Assembly (NCBI GenBank): GCA_964638005.1
Contig: CAZWXS010000004.1
Span: forward strand, 43,398-107,397
Direction: 5' to 3'
Source: JAAYYM01 sp964638005
GTDB taxonomy: Bacteria > Bacillota > Clostridia > Lachnospirales > Lachnospiraceae
DNA length: 64,000 bases
The position numbers and the translations under genes were made by a program. The notes below the pieces were generated by a model. The model searched no databases. It saw only the letters and a list, made by a program, of their open reading frames with translations, and had not been told where the DNA came from. Of this stretch, positions 26,528 through 35,231 are shown piece after piece (the first letter of the stretch is position 1; the number at the start of each line of letters is the position of its first letter).

Positions 26528-27377
26528 GTTCCATGACCTCCTCTACCATACTCTTTGCTTCCGACAGATTAAGCGGCACCTGACCGACTTCATATCCTCG
26601 TACCTTTAATGCATCTGCCAAAGTCACGATTCGCGGTACATTGACACCGAGTGCTTCCAGTTCTCGCTTATATTTCAGAACCTCTCTCGTCTCACCGTCG
26701 TATTCTACCCGCCCTTGCTCAAGGACGATCAGCCGCTTCACAAATTCGCATAACAGCATAATCTTCTGCTCTACGACCACAATCGTCATACCATATTCCT
26801 GATTCAGCATACGCAGCATCTCGAAGATCTGTCTGGAACTTGCCGGATCCAATTCACCTGTCGGCTCATCCAGTACCAATAACCTGGGACGCAATGCAAT
26901 GATTGCCGCAATCGCAACCTTTTGCTTCTGTCCTCCGCTCAGTGTACTGATATTTCTGTATCTGAGATGCTCAATGCCAATGGTTTGGAGTGATGTCTGA
27001 ATACGTTCTTCGATTTCTTCTCTCGGCACCTGGAAGTTCTCAAGTCCGAAGAGTATCTCATCCTCTACCATGGCCGCCACCATCTGGGCGTCTACATCCT
27101 GAAAAACACTGCCTACGAACCGCGACAGTTCCACCGGCTTCACCTCTACCGTATCCAAACCATCAATTTGCACCACCCCATAGAAGTCTCCTGCATAATG
27201 ATGTGGAATCATTCCATTTAGAGCACATGTAAAAGAGGTCTTTCCTGCACCGCTGTTCCCAATGATCCCGACGAATTCTCCCTCTCTGATGTCCAGATTG
27301 ATATCCTGCAGCGCAAATTCGGTTCCTTGCTTATATTGGAAGTTCAGCTGCTCTATATGAACCATTACCTTATCCAT
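26514..27377 (-). CDS. ECF transporter ATPase (A' subunit)
   Basis: About 287 residues. Walker A GNSGAGKTSFTCAL, signature LSGGQKQKVAIA, Walker B LLVLDEPTGELD, and a switch region with Glu-Gln in VVVEQKIM in place of His. This asymmetry is common in A/A' pairs and implies one weaker ATP site. The ATG at 27377 has GGAGG eight bases upstream and is preferred to the one at 27383. It is the second gene of the operon, 29 bases behind the S component. Confidence 0.9.
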   Translation of the reverse strand: MDKVMVHIEQLNFQYKQGTEFALQDINLDIREGEFVGIIGNSGAGKTSFTCALNGMIPHHYAGDFYGVVQIDGLDTVEVKPVELSRFVGSVFQDVDAQMVAAMVEDEILFGLENFQVPREEIEERIQTSLQTIGIEHLRYRNISTLSGGQKQKVAIAAIIALRPRLLVLDEPTGELDPASSRQIFEMLRMLNQEYGMTIVVVEQKIMLLCEFVKRLIVLEQGRVEYDGETREVLKYKRELEALGVNVPRIVTLADALKVRGYEVGQVPLNLSEAKSMVEEVMEHAGI

Positions 27378-27406
27378 TGTCATTGCCTCCGCATCTCATT
27401 TTCGTT

Positions 27407-27973
27407 CTATTTCTTCAGTGCCAGCTTGAGTGGTATGAATAACACCTGTACTATAATTGCATTGATAAATGCAGTCCCGAATATAATTGCCATGAAGGCT
27501 GCAAGCGGCGTCGGTGTAATATCTGCACCCGCATAATACATCACATACATGATTCCGATAAAGGCAAAACCACTGACCAATGTGCTCAAGAATGTACACA
27601 CGATCGGGCTAAGTGAAAACTTTTTGATGTTCATCGGAATTTTGAGCAGCAGTACCATTGCTACCGCACCGAGCAGTTCACTGCCGAAGTTGATATACGG
27701 CTGTCCCGGAAAGAACTGGCACACCGCACCTGCCAAAATGCCGATGATTGCTGCTTCCCTGACACGCGGGCGAATGAGCAGAACAATCAGACAATACATT
27801 GCTATGATAAAATTCGGCTTCATTCCGAAATTGATGACGGAGCCTACAAAGAACTTCAGTACCGCTCCTGCTGCAAGCAAAATTCCGATTAGCAGGATAT
27901 CCTGCACTCCCAAACCCTTCTTTTCCTCTGTTGCTACTTCTCTTTTCTGCATAACTACGTTTTCCATGATCAT
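27407..27973 (-). CDS. ECF transporter S component, probable tryptophan importer (TrpP-like)
   Basis: About 188 residues with five to six membrane helices (DILLIGILLAAGAVLKFFVG, then NFIIAMYCLIVLLI and others). It is the substrate-binding subunit, and the dedicated A', A and T genes follow directly. Substrate is inferred from the T-box leader, whose specifier reads TGG (Trp), and from general likeness to TrpP-type S components. I take ATG 27973, five bases after AAGG. An upstream in-frame ATG at 28042 lies just after the leader and lacks a ribosome binding site. Confidence 0.82.
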   Translation of the reverse strand: MIMENVVMQKREVATEEKKGLGVQDILLIGILLAAGAVLKFFVGSVINFGMKPNFIIAMYCLIVLLIRPRVREAAIIGILAGAVCQFFPGQPYINFGSELLGAVAMVLLLKIPMNIKKFSLSPIVCTFLSTLVSGFAFIGIMYVMYYAGADITPTPLAAFMAIIFGTAFINAIIVQVLFIPLKLALKK

Positions 27974-28089
27974 ACCATCCTTTCTTCGAGACCTTGTCTC
28001 ATTGGTTCCGGGATCCCCGGTAAATTGATTGGTTGCCATCATGTTGGTTTGTGAAGATCAGACTTGATTGCGAAGAAATATACGCAAAA

Positions 28090-28365
28090 AGAGTCTGCCC
28101 TTATAAAAAGGACAGACTCTGAATATTTCCGTCTGCGGTACCACCTTAATTGATTTGTATAACAAATCCACTCTCACAAAAATGCCAACACATTTTCTGC
28201 CGGTAACGTCGGCCTACGTCTCGGGTACTCAGCTTGCGCCTTTACCTCGCCCTCCATGGTCCATTTGCCATCTCGCATTTCCGCAGGATTCTCAGCTCCA
28301 CCTGCTCTCTGTGGGTGCGTCTTATGGTTTGATCTCCACATCAACGGTTTGTGTATTATTTTCAG
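28090..28365 (-). promoter_or_regulatory. T-box riboswitch with Trp (TGG) specifier upstream of the ECF operon
   Basis: The core AAGGTGGTACCGCAGACGG lies at 28147-28129 on the minus strand, followed by a terminator hairpin (28090-28120, arms AGAGTCTG and CAGACTCT). AGAGAG with its hairpin marks stem I. In the conserved context AA-TGG-ACC-ATGGAG the codon TGG at 28263-28261 is in the specifier position. Uncharged tRNA-Trp should therefore switch on the transporter. Confidence 0.9.
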
Positions 28366-28394
28366 ATAATATCACGCCTATTTCATTTTGTCAA
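28366..28394 (-). promoter_or_regulatory. Promoter of the ECF operon
   Basis: Minus strand TTGACA (28394-28389), 17-base spacer, TATTAT (28371-28366), immediately upstream of the T-box. Confidence 0.8.
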
Positions 28395-28399
28395 CTATA

Positions 28400-28837
28400 T
28401 TATCTCATAAATCTGCGCTCGCCGTCTTCGCCTCTCTGTGCATGTCCGAAGCCTTGTATCTTGCTGTTACGGCTCTCTGTCGCCGCATCCTTACGAATCT
28501 TCGTCTCACATGCGGCACAATACCTGCCGGAACGAATGTCAATGCCACACATTTCGCAATGCAAAAATGCCACCGAATCAGGAGTTACTTCCAATCGTTC
28601 TTCCTTCAGCATCTGTCTGATCTTTTGCTGCGTCACGCCCGTTGCTTCAGCAATCTCCGCCGAAGTAGCACCATTATGCAGCTCTATGTACAAACGAACC
28701 TTGCCATAATCATCATATTCCAGACTATAACACTCACTGCACTGATATTCCCCTATCCCCTTATAAATCAGTGAACCGCCACATACGGTACATTGTGTCG
28801 GTCTGCCATACGTGATATATCCCAAGTCTTTAGCCAT
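28400..28837 (-). CDS. Zinc-ribbon / HTH protein resembling YvyF-type flagellar-operon proteins
   Basis: 145 residues. An N-terminal zinc ribbon (CTVCGGSLIYKG, then YQCSECYSLEYDDYGK), a central winged or simple HTH (SAEIAEATGVTQQKIRQMLKEE), and a second ribbon (CEMCGIDIRSGRYCAACE). The layout recalls the small proteins found beside flagellar regulators in Firmicutes (YvyF type). No flagellar gene is in this window, so the link is weak. It could be a small transcription or assembly regulator. It follows purD by 105 bases with a promoter of its own. ATG after AGGGGATG. Confidence 0.6.
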   Translation of the reverse strand: MAKDLGYITYGRPTQCTVCGGSLIYKGIGEYQCSECYSLEYDDYGKVRLYIELHNGATSAEIAEATGVTQQKIRQMLKEERLEVTPDSVAFLHCEMCGIDIRSGRYCAACETKIRKDAATESRNSKIQGFGHAQRGEDGERRFMR

Positions 28838-28927
28838 ACTGTCATCCCCTGTTCAAGTGTAATTGAAATCACGCAAATTAACAGATAGATAAATCCTAGC
28901 AACTTCTTTACACAGACTACTAACTAT

Positions 28928-28956
28928 AGTTTAGCCTATTTGTCACGCTTCGTCAA
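28928..28956 (-). promoter_or_regulatory. Promoter of the zinc-ribbon/HTH gene
   Basis: Minus strand TTGACG (28956-28951, inside the last codons of purD), 17-base spacer, TAAACT (28933-28928). Confidence 0.55.
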
Positions 28957-30214
28957 TGGCTTTGCCAATATCACTGCGGCAATATTTATTGTCAAATGTA
29001 ATCCAGCCTGTAGCTTCATATGCATTCTGTCTGGCTGTTTTGAGATCCGCCCCCTTTGCGGTAACTCCGAGCACACGACCTCCGTTCGTTACGATTCTGC
29101 CATCCTTGCACTTTGTCCCTGCATGAAAGACATAATATCCTTCCTCATCCTCAAAACGTTCCAATCCCGAAATCGGTAATCCTTTTTCATAATGCTCCGG
29201 ATATCCTGCCGATGCCAGCACCACACATACTGCCGCGTTATCCTCAAACTGCAGATTGATCCGATCCAAAGTCCCATCAATACATGCCTCCATGACATCA
29301 ATGATATCGTTTTTCATTCTCGGAAGCACTACCTGCGCTTCAGGATCTCCAAATCTTGCATTGTACTCCAACACCTTCGGTCCATCCTCTGTCAGCATAA
29401 GTCCGAAGAAAATAATACCCTTGAATTCACGCCCCTCAGCCGCCATGGCATCCACGGTTTTCTGATAGATATATTTTTTACAGAAAGCATCTACTTCATC
29501 GGTATAGAACGGACTGGGTGAAAAGGTTCCCATACCGCCTGTATTCAGACCCTGATCTCCATCCTTCGCACGCTTATGATCCTGTGCCGAGGTCATGATC
29601 TGAATCGTCTTGCCATCTACAAAAGACAGCACAGACACCTCACGTCCCGTCATGAACTCCTCAATCACAATACGGTTTCCCGCTGAGCCAAACTGCTTAT
29701 CCAGCATGATCGTCTTGACGCCGGCACGTGCCTCCTCCAGCGTATTGCAGATCAATACACCCTTCCCGAGTGCCAATCCATCTGCTTTCAGCACAATAGG
29801 TACCTTTGCCGTCTCCAGATATGCAAGTGCAGCTTCGGGCGTATCAAAGTTCTCGTATCCCGCCGTCGGGATGTTGTATTTCTTCATCAGATCCTTCGAA
29901 AATGCCTTGCTGCCTTCCAGAATCGCTGCATTCGCCCTCGGTCCAAAAACCTTGAGTCCTGCCGCTTCAAATGCATCTACAGCACCAGCCACCAAAGGAT
30001 CGTCCGGACCGACTATCGTCAGATCGATCTGCTGTTCTTTTGCAAATGCAACCAAACGATCAAACTCCATAACCCCTATTTCCACACACTCAGCAACTGC
30101 TGCAATACCGGCATTTCCCGGTGCACAATATAGCTTATCTACCTTAGGGCTCTGAGCAGCACACATTGCGATTGCATGCTCACGTCCGCCGCCGCCTACG
30201 ATCAATACCTTCAT
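28943..30214 (-). CDS. purD: Phosphoribosylamine--glycine ligase
   Basis: 423 residues, usual length. Catalyses the ATP-dependent joining of phosphoribosylamine and glycine in purine synthesis. The N-terminal VLIVGGGGREHAIA loop and the PGNAGI motif are standard. The ATP-grasp core includes VLKADGLALGKGV and the PurD signature RFGDPEAQVVLPRM. It is the last of three pur genes in order purE-purM-purD, 26 bases after purM. Confidence 0.97.
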   Translation of the reverse strand: MKVLIVGGGGREHAIAMCAAQSPKVDKLYCAPGNAGIAAVAECVEIGVMEFDRLVAFAKEQQIDLTIVGPDDPLVAGAVDAFEAAGLKVFGPRANAAILEGSKAFSKDLMKKYNIPTAGYENFDTPEAALAYLETAKVPIVLKADGLALGKGVLICNTLEEARAGVKTIMLDKQFGSAGNRIVIEEFMTGREVSVLSFVDGKTIQIMTSAQDHKRAKDGDQGLNTGGMGTFSPSPFYTDEVDAFCKKYIYQKTVDAMAAEGREFKGIIFFGLMLTEDGPKVLEYNARFGDPEAQVVLPRMKNDIIDVMEACIDGTLDRINLQFEDNAAVCVVLASAGYPEHYEKGLPISGLERFEDEEGYYVFHAGTKCKDGRIVTNGGRVLGVTAKGADLKTARQNAYEATGWITFDNKYCRSDIGKAIDEA

Positions 30215-30240
30215 GATGATACCTCTCCTTCGTTATGTTA

Positions 30241-31266
30241 CTATTTGATGCTGATTCCCTTGTCACCCGCTTCGATCTGACCTACAATATATGCCTTCTC
30301 TCCTGCTGTCTGAATCGCAGCCAGTGCTGCATCTGCCTGTTCGGGAGATACGGCAAGCATCATTCCGATTCCCATATTGTATGTATTGTACATCATCTCT
30401 TCCGCAATATTTCCGGTCTCCTGCAGCAGTTTGAAGATTGGAAGAACCGGATAAGAATCCTTATTGATCACTGCACGCACTCCGTCTGGAAGCATTCTCG
30501 GTATATTCTCATAAAAGCCGCCGCCTGTAATATGAGAACAGCCTTTAATCACGACACCTGCCTCCTTTACACTCCTCAGCGCTTTTACATAAATCTTGGT
30601 CGGAGTCAACAATGCCTCTCCAAGCGTCATTCCCAATGTATCGATATATCGTGCCAGATTGGACTTATCCATAGAAAATACCTTACGCACAAGTGAAAAT
30701 CCATTGCTGTGCACACCTGATGACGCAATACCGATCAACGTATCTCCCGCCTTAATGGTAGCACCCGTTATTAAATCCTTTTCATCTACAATTCCCACAG
30801 AAAAGCCTGCAAGATCATATTCATCCTCAGGATAGAAGCCCGGCATTTCAGCCGTCTCTCCGCCGATCAATGCTGCATTCGACTGCTTGCAGCCTTCTGC
30901 CACGCCCTTCACGATCTGTGCAATCTTCTCCGGTTCATTCTTGCCGCATGCTATGTAATCCAAAAAATACAACGGTTCTCCGCCGGCACATGCAATGTCA
31001 TTGACGCACATTGCCACACAGTCAATGCCGATCGTATCATGTCTGTCCAGCAAAAAAGCCAGTTTCAACTTTGTTCCCACACCGTCTGTTCCGGATACCA
31101 GCGTTGGGTTCTCCATATCCTTAAAATTCTTCAGGGAAAATGCCCCCGAGAATCCGCCAAGTCCGCCAAGCACCTCTGGTCTCATGGTACCCTTGACATG
31201 CTCCTTCATCAGTTCCACAGCCTTGTATCCGGCTTCAATATCCACTCCTGCACTCTTATAATCCAT
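30241..31266 (-). CDS. purM: Phosphoribosylformylglycinamidine cyclo-ligase (AIR synthetase)
   Basis: 341 residues, usual length. Closes the imidazole ring with ATP to make AIR. Typical motifs are the N-terminal YKSAGVDIEAG, VSGTDGVGTKLK, GGETAEMPGFY, GIASSGVHSNGFSLVRK and HITGGGFYENIPRML. It is 12 bases after purE in the same operon. Confidence 0.97.
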   Translation of the reverse strand: MDYKSAGVDIEAGYKAVELMKEHVKGTMRPEVLGGLGGFSGAFSLKNFKDMENPTLVSGTDGVGTKLKLAFLLDRHDTIGIDCVAMCVNDIACAGGEPLYFLDYIACGKNEPEKIAQIVKGVAEGCKQSNAALIGGETAEMPGFYPEDEYDLAGFSVGIVDEKDLITGATIKAGDTLIGIASSGVHSNGFSLVRKVFSMDKSNLARYIDTLGMTLGEALLTPTKIYVKALRSVKEAGVVIKGCSHITGGGFYENIPRMLPDGVRAVINKDSYPVLPIFKLLQETGNIAEEMMYNTYNMGIGMMLAVSPEQADAALAAIQTAGEKAYIVGQIEAGDKGISIK

Positions 31267-31278
31267 TTTTTCTCTCCT

Positions 31279-31791
31279 CTACATCTGATTCAGATACTCT
31301 TTGTATCCGATCTTATTCAATTTATCCGCCTTCTTCTCGACTGCCGTCTTCAGGCTCTCAACATACTCTTTCAATCTTCCCAACAGTTCTGCATCCGACA
31401 CCGCAAGAATCTTTGCCGCAAGAATCCCGGCATTGGCTCCTCCGTTGATTGCAACTGTCGCCACAGGAATGCCTGATGGCATCTGAACGATGGAATACAG
31501 AGAATCCCTGCCGCCAAGTGACGATGTATGCATCGGAATACCAATTACCGGCATCGGAAAGATTGCCGCACACATGCCCGGCAAATGAGCCGCCATACCT
31601 GCTCCTGCGATGATGACCTTAAATCCCTTCGCCTCTGCACCCTTTGCATACTCAAAAAATACATCCGGTTCTCTGTGCGCCGAGATGATCGTCATCTCAT
31701 AATCCACTCCCAATTGATCCAATATCTCCGCTGCCTTACTCATAACCGGCATATCGGAGTCACTGCCCATTACGATACCTACTTTCGCCAT
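31279..31791 (-). CDS. purE: N5-carboxyaminoimidazole ribonucleotide mutase
   Basis: 170 residues. Class I PurE moves CO2 from N5-CAIR to C4. Signature motifs: MGSDSDMPVMSKA at the N-terminus, SAHREPDVFFEYA, and GAGMAAHLPGM. Class II enzymes act directly on CO2, but the sequence looks like the bacterial class I form, which would need PurK; no purK is in the window. First gene of purEMD. ATG after AAAGGAGCGG. Confidence 0.95.
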   Translation of the reverse strand: MAKVGIVMGSDSDMPVMSKAAEILDQLGVDYEMTIISAHREPDVFFEYAKGAEAKGFKVIIAGAGMAAHLPGMCAAIFPMPVIGIPMHTSSLGGRDSLYSIVQMPSGIPVATVAINGGANAGILAAKILAVSDAELLGRLKEYVESLKTAVEKKADKLNKIGYKEYLNQM

Positions 31792-31848
31792 TTTCCCGCT
31801 CCTTTTCTTTATGTCAATTCTTCCTTTTTCTCATACCAATACTGTTCT

Positions 31849-31877
31849 ATTTTACTAACTATGACCACATTCGTCAA
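31849..31877 (-). promoter_or_regulatory. Promoter of purEMD
   Basis: Minus strand TTGACG (31877-31872), 17-base spacer, TAAAAT (31854-31849). I see no purine riboswitch between it and purE. Confidence 0.6.
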
Positions 31878-31951
31878 TGTTTTCTGTGAAATCATATGCA
31901 ATACCATATATCTTGAATAGATTATGTCGCTAAATTAAATAACCGTCGATA

Positions 31952-34045
31952 TTATATGTCGGTCAGCATTTGATTCAATGCCGTACAGCACTCCGGAACA
32001 AATCTCCCGTTCCTGATAATCGAAATCTCGCTCCCGTCTGCTCTGACCGCAGTCAGCTCACCCAACTCCTCATACGGAATCGTAATATCGGTATGACACT
32101 GGTCATATGCCTTGCTCATATCCGTCTTGCGCAGGATGGACTTCTCATTATCCCTCGCAACAATCTCCTTGCCATCCGGATTGTATACCTTCACATCCTC
32201 GCAATGGCTGTAACAGGTATCACCCACCGCAAAATGCGGTCCCATCTTCTCCGCAATCAAGGTCGGCAGACGATCCTCAATGCCGTATTTCTTCGCCATA
32301 TGATATGCAGTCGTATTCGTGCCGATTGCAAACTCTCCCATTGCAAGCGTCTCATGATGATAAAGTATATGATCCTTGATCAGCTTCTTATTTTCGGCCT
32401 CATCCTCATAATTGGTACATCGATATCCCGTTACATATCCATCGTTAAATGTAAGTTCCAGGTTCTCATACTTCATCTCTTCCAAATAAGATTCCCTGAC
32501 ATGCAAAATTCCGCTTGTGCCGGCGAGTCTGGGCGATGTAAACACCTCTCCGACCGGTATATTGACATCTGCCACACAATTTTCGAAAATCGTTTCATGA
32601 GCAGCATCCCGGAGGGGATGTAATGCCACTGTCAGATCGGTATGATTTCCGTTCGCACCCTTCACACGCACGCATACTGCCTGATCCAGCAAATCGATCA
32701 GTCCCTGCTGCATCTTTTGATAACACTTGTAATCCAATGTGTTCACTTCTACCGTTGCATCAAAAATTTCCTTGAACCGTGCTCCGATTTCGGGAATCGG
32801 AAAAGAGATAATGGTAAAGCTTCTTTCCTCTCCTTTGATGTAATAATTCACGATTTCCCCTGCTTTGGCCGCATAAGAAACAACATACTTCTGCTGCTTG
32901 TCCGTAAGCCTCCATGCCGCCGCATTCGGAACCGGAGTAAACGGTCGTTCGCCGAAAGTCTCGATACATGCCGGGCCTGCATGTACGGCTGCCCATTCTT
33001 TATATTGCTCATAGCCTGCCTTCAGAACACCGATACGACGATTGACAAAATCTCTGTCAAGATACAGCGCCCCGTCTTCACTGTGATCATATTCATATTG
33101 CTGATTGACAACAGCTCCGTAATAGCCTATCTTCAATTGTCCCTTCCTGTTGATGCTGTGCGATGCTGCACGATATATTGTAGGTCTGAGACCCATTCGC
33201 TCGAAATTACCGATTGCTGCCCTAACCATCCTTTCAAAACCAAGACGATATCTGATATTAACGACCTTCTTCTTGCTCAGATCCCGATTGTTATTGACAA
33301 ATCCCATACGATATCCTTCCGTATAGACATCCGCAAGTCTCTGAATCTCCTGCGCGGACATGGCATTCATATGCTTTGCCGTCTCCAGTTCGTTCTCAGA
33401 TACATATTCTCCGAACTGATACAGATATCGCAAATCCGTCAGATCAGCCCCCATGATAATCCTTGTGGCAAAGTCTCCATCTGGCGTCAATTGGTTTTGA
33501 CACATTTCCTCCGCAAGCTCCGGAAACGGCGTCAATTGGTCTTTGATGCGCTTGGTGACACTGATGTCACAAGTGTCGCTAACGAACCAATAGAGCGTAT
33601 TTCGCACCTCTTCCGTATTTGGCAGCGGCAGTGTATCGTCATAGCCGGATTCAAACATATTATAGATTTCGATGAAAAGTTCCTGATACATCGTCAGCAT
33701 TTCAAGCTGCTGCTCAAAAGCATCCGCAATCAATCCTCGGATTTCAGCGTACAGAAAGGATAGATATTTGCCGTATTCACCAAGCTGCTCTGCCGCATAT
33801 GTCGGATTCGCATAACTCATGCCGTAATTATCCGGCAATATATCCTCATAAAGCTTCCGATTTGTCAGTTCCAGCTCCTGCATCGGCAGCACGCGGTATT
33901 TCTCGGTCTTGACGAGTTCGTACACCTGATTCACATACAAAATAAAGGAAGCCACTTTTCTGAAATAAGACAAATACGGCTCCCTGACTGTTTCCTCTGT
34001 AAGGCACTGTTTGATTCTCTCAATTGAAAGATCGTAACGCTCCAT
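31952..34045 (-). CDS. M29-like metallo-aminopeptidase with long N-terminal extension
   Basis: About 697 residues. The C-terminal 380 residues resemble the M29 (aminopeptidase T) family: NIPVGEVFTSPR with a metal-ligand Glu, GEFAIGTN with another, GPHFAVGDTCYSHCED with His, and HTDITIPY near the end. These enzymes remove N-terminal residues from peptides using two metal ions in the cytoplasm. The first ~300 residues are not part of the usual ~410-residue enzyme and I do not recognise them. ATG 34045 is six bases after AAGGAG and is preferred to the ATG five codons upstream. It stands alone between purE and a small membrane protein gene. Confidence 0.78.
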   Translation of the reverse strand: MERYDLSIERIKQCLTEETVREPYLSYFRKVASFILYVNQVYELVKTEKYRVLPMQELELTNRKLYEDILPDNYGMSYANPTYAAEQLGEYGKYLSFLYAEIRGLIADAFEQQLEMLTMYQELFIEIYNMFESGYDDTLPLPNTEEVRNTLYWFVSDTCDISVTKRIKDQLTPFPELAEEMCQNQLTPDGDFATRIIMGADLTDLRYLYQFGEYVSENELETAKHMNAMSAQEIQRLADVYTEGYRMGFVNNNRDLSKKKVVNIRYRLGFERMVRAAIGNFERMGLRPTIYRAASHSINRKGQLKIGYYGAVVNQQYEYDHSEDGALYLDRDFVNRRIGVLKAGYEQYKEWAAVHAGPACIETFGERPFTPVPNAAAWRLTDKQQKYVVSYAAKAGEIVNYYIKGEERSFTIISFPIPEIGARFKEIFDATVEVNTLDYKCYQKMQQGLIDLLDQAVCVRVKGANGNHTDLTVALHPLRDAAHETIFENCVADVNIPVGEVFTSPRLAGTSGILHVRESYLEEMKYENLELTFNDGYVTGYRCTNYEDEAENKKLIKDHILYHHETLAMGEFAIGTNTTAYHMAKKYGIEDRLPTLIAEKMGPHFAVGDTCYSHCEDVKVYNPDGKEIVARDNEKSILRKTDMSKAYDQCHTDITIPYEELGELTAVRADGSEISIIRNGRFVPECCTALNQMLTDI

Positions 34046-34113
34046 TTTAAACTCCTTCATTTTTCATATTCCTAAAAGGATATCACGCCATTTCACTCTG
34101 TTTGATACCGCCG

Positions 34114-34440
34114 CTATATATTGATTCCATAGATTCCGATGATGATGATATAGGCCCATGCAAATACAGCCAAACCATTCAGGATGACCCCCATCCTCGG
34201 AAACAGCATGTAGGAATCATACTCCTTCGTACTCATCAGCCCTACGACAAATCCAAATGTACCCGCAATCATGCCGACAAGTCCTGCTCCTCCCAATCTG
34301 AGCGGCGTCGTACCCCTGTTGGCAAATGAAATCAAAATAGCCGCGACCAATCCGGTCAACGAAGTGATTCCTAAAATAACAGCTATTATTCCATTCTTGG
34401 AATGTTTTCTGGTTGTGAACATATAACTTTTTCTGGGCAC
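34114..34440 (-). CDS. Small three-helix membrane protein
   Basis: 108 residues with a basic N-terminus (MPRKSYMFTTRKHSKNG) and three membrane helices: IIAVILGITSLTGLVAAIL, GGAGLVGMIAGTFGFVVGL and GVILNGLAVFAWAYIIIIGI. It resembles small membrane proteins of unknown function that are common in Lachnospiraceae; I recall DUF6142 but cannot confirm it. It follows pyrE on the same strand by about 70 bases. Confidence 0.7.
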   Translation of the reverse strand: MPRKSYMFTTRKHSKNGIIAVILGITSLTGLVAAILISFANRGTTPLRLGGAGLVGMIAGTFGFVVGLMSTKEYDSYMLFPRMGVILNGLAVFAWAYIIIIGIYGINI

Positions 34441-34509
34441 CGCTCATCACCTCTATTCTTTCATCGATCCATGTACATGCTTTCATACATTGTTTCGACT
34501 GCTTAAATT

Positions 34510-35184
34510 CTATCTGGCTCCATAGGTTGCATAATAAGCATCTATCGCTGCTTTCAATGTATCGTCAATATAGATCTTCCCCTGATACGGGCGATTATAC
34601 AAATGTTCCACAACTTCCTGCATCGTTACGATTGCACCGGTTGCAAACCCGTATGTATCCTGAATCTCTGAAAGTGCACTCTGCTCTCCCTTTCCCTTTT
34701 CCATACGATTCAGTGAAACCATCAGACCCACGATCTCAACATCTCCCTGTGCTTTGATGATCGGAAATGTCTCTTCGATAGACTTGCCGGAAGTCGTCAC
34801 ATCTTCAATGATCACAACTTTATCACCATCTTTGATCGGAGAGCCAAGCAGAATGCCTGTATCGCCATGATCCTTGACTTCTTTGCGGTTAGAACAATAC
34901 TTGATCTGCTTTCCGTATAGCCTGTCAAATGCTATTGTCGTTGCTACGCTGAGCGGTATACCCTTATAAGCCGGTCCGAATAAAACGTCAAAATCCTCTC
35001 CGTAACGGTCATGAATTGCCTTTGCATAGTATTCTCCCAGCCGGTTTAACTGCCCACCGGTCACATAAGACCCTGCGTTCATGAAGAAAGGAGACTTTCT
35101 GCCGCTCTTCAATGTAAACTCTCCAAACTTCAGTACATTAGAGTCCACCATAAATTCTATAAATTCCTGTTTATATTGTTCCAT
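34510..35184 (-). CDS. pyrE: Orotate phosphoribosyltransferase
   Basis: 224 residues. Converts orotate and PRPP to OMP. The PRPP motif VVIIEDVTTSGKSIEET is intact, and FGPAYKGIPLSVATTIA is typical. ATG after AAGG. It lies 47 bases behind the Fic-fold gene, with pyrF further upstream on the same strand, so the pathway pair is split by an unrelated gene. Confidence 0.96.
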   Translation of the reverse strand: MEQYKQEFIEFMVDSNVLKFGEFTLKSGRKSPFFMNAGSYVTGGQLNRLGEYYAKAIHDRYGEDFDVLFGPAYKGIPLSVATTIAFDRLYGKQIKYCSNRKEVKDHGDTGILLGSPIKDGDKVVIIEDVTTSGKSIEETFPIIKAQGDVEIVGLMVSLNRMEKGKGEQSALSEIQDTYGFATGAIVTMQEVVEHLYNRPYQGKIYIDDTLKAAIDAYYATYGAR

Positions 35185-35231
35185 TCCTTAAATTCCTCCC
35201 TATTTATGCACCTTTCCGTTGGTGCTAATAT

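Noticed and set aside
31792..31951. Purine riboswitch before purE
   Set aside because: No conserved purine aptamer core was found between the promoter and purE.
32642..33763. 373-codon plus-strand open frame
   Set aside because: Antisense to the M29-like aminopeptidase gene; no ribosome binding site and no recognisable motifs.
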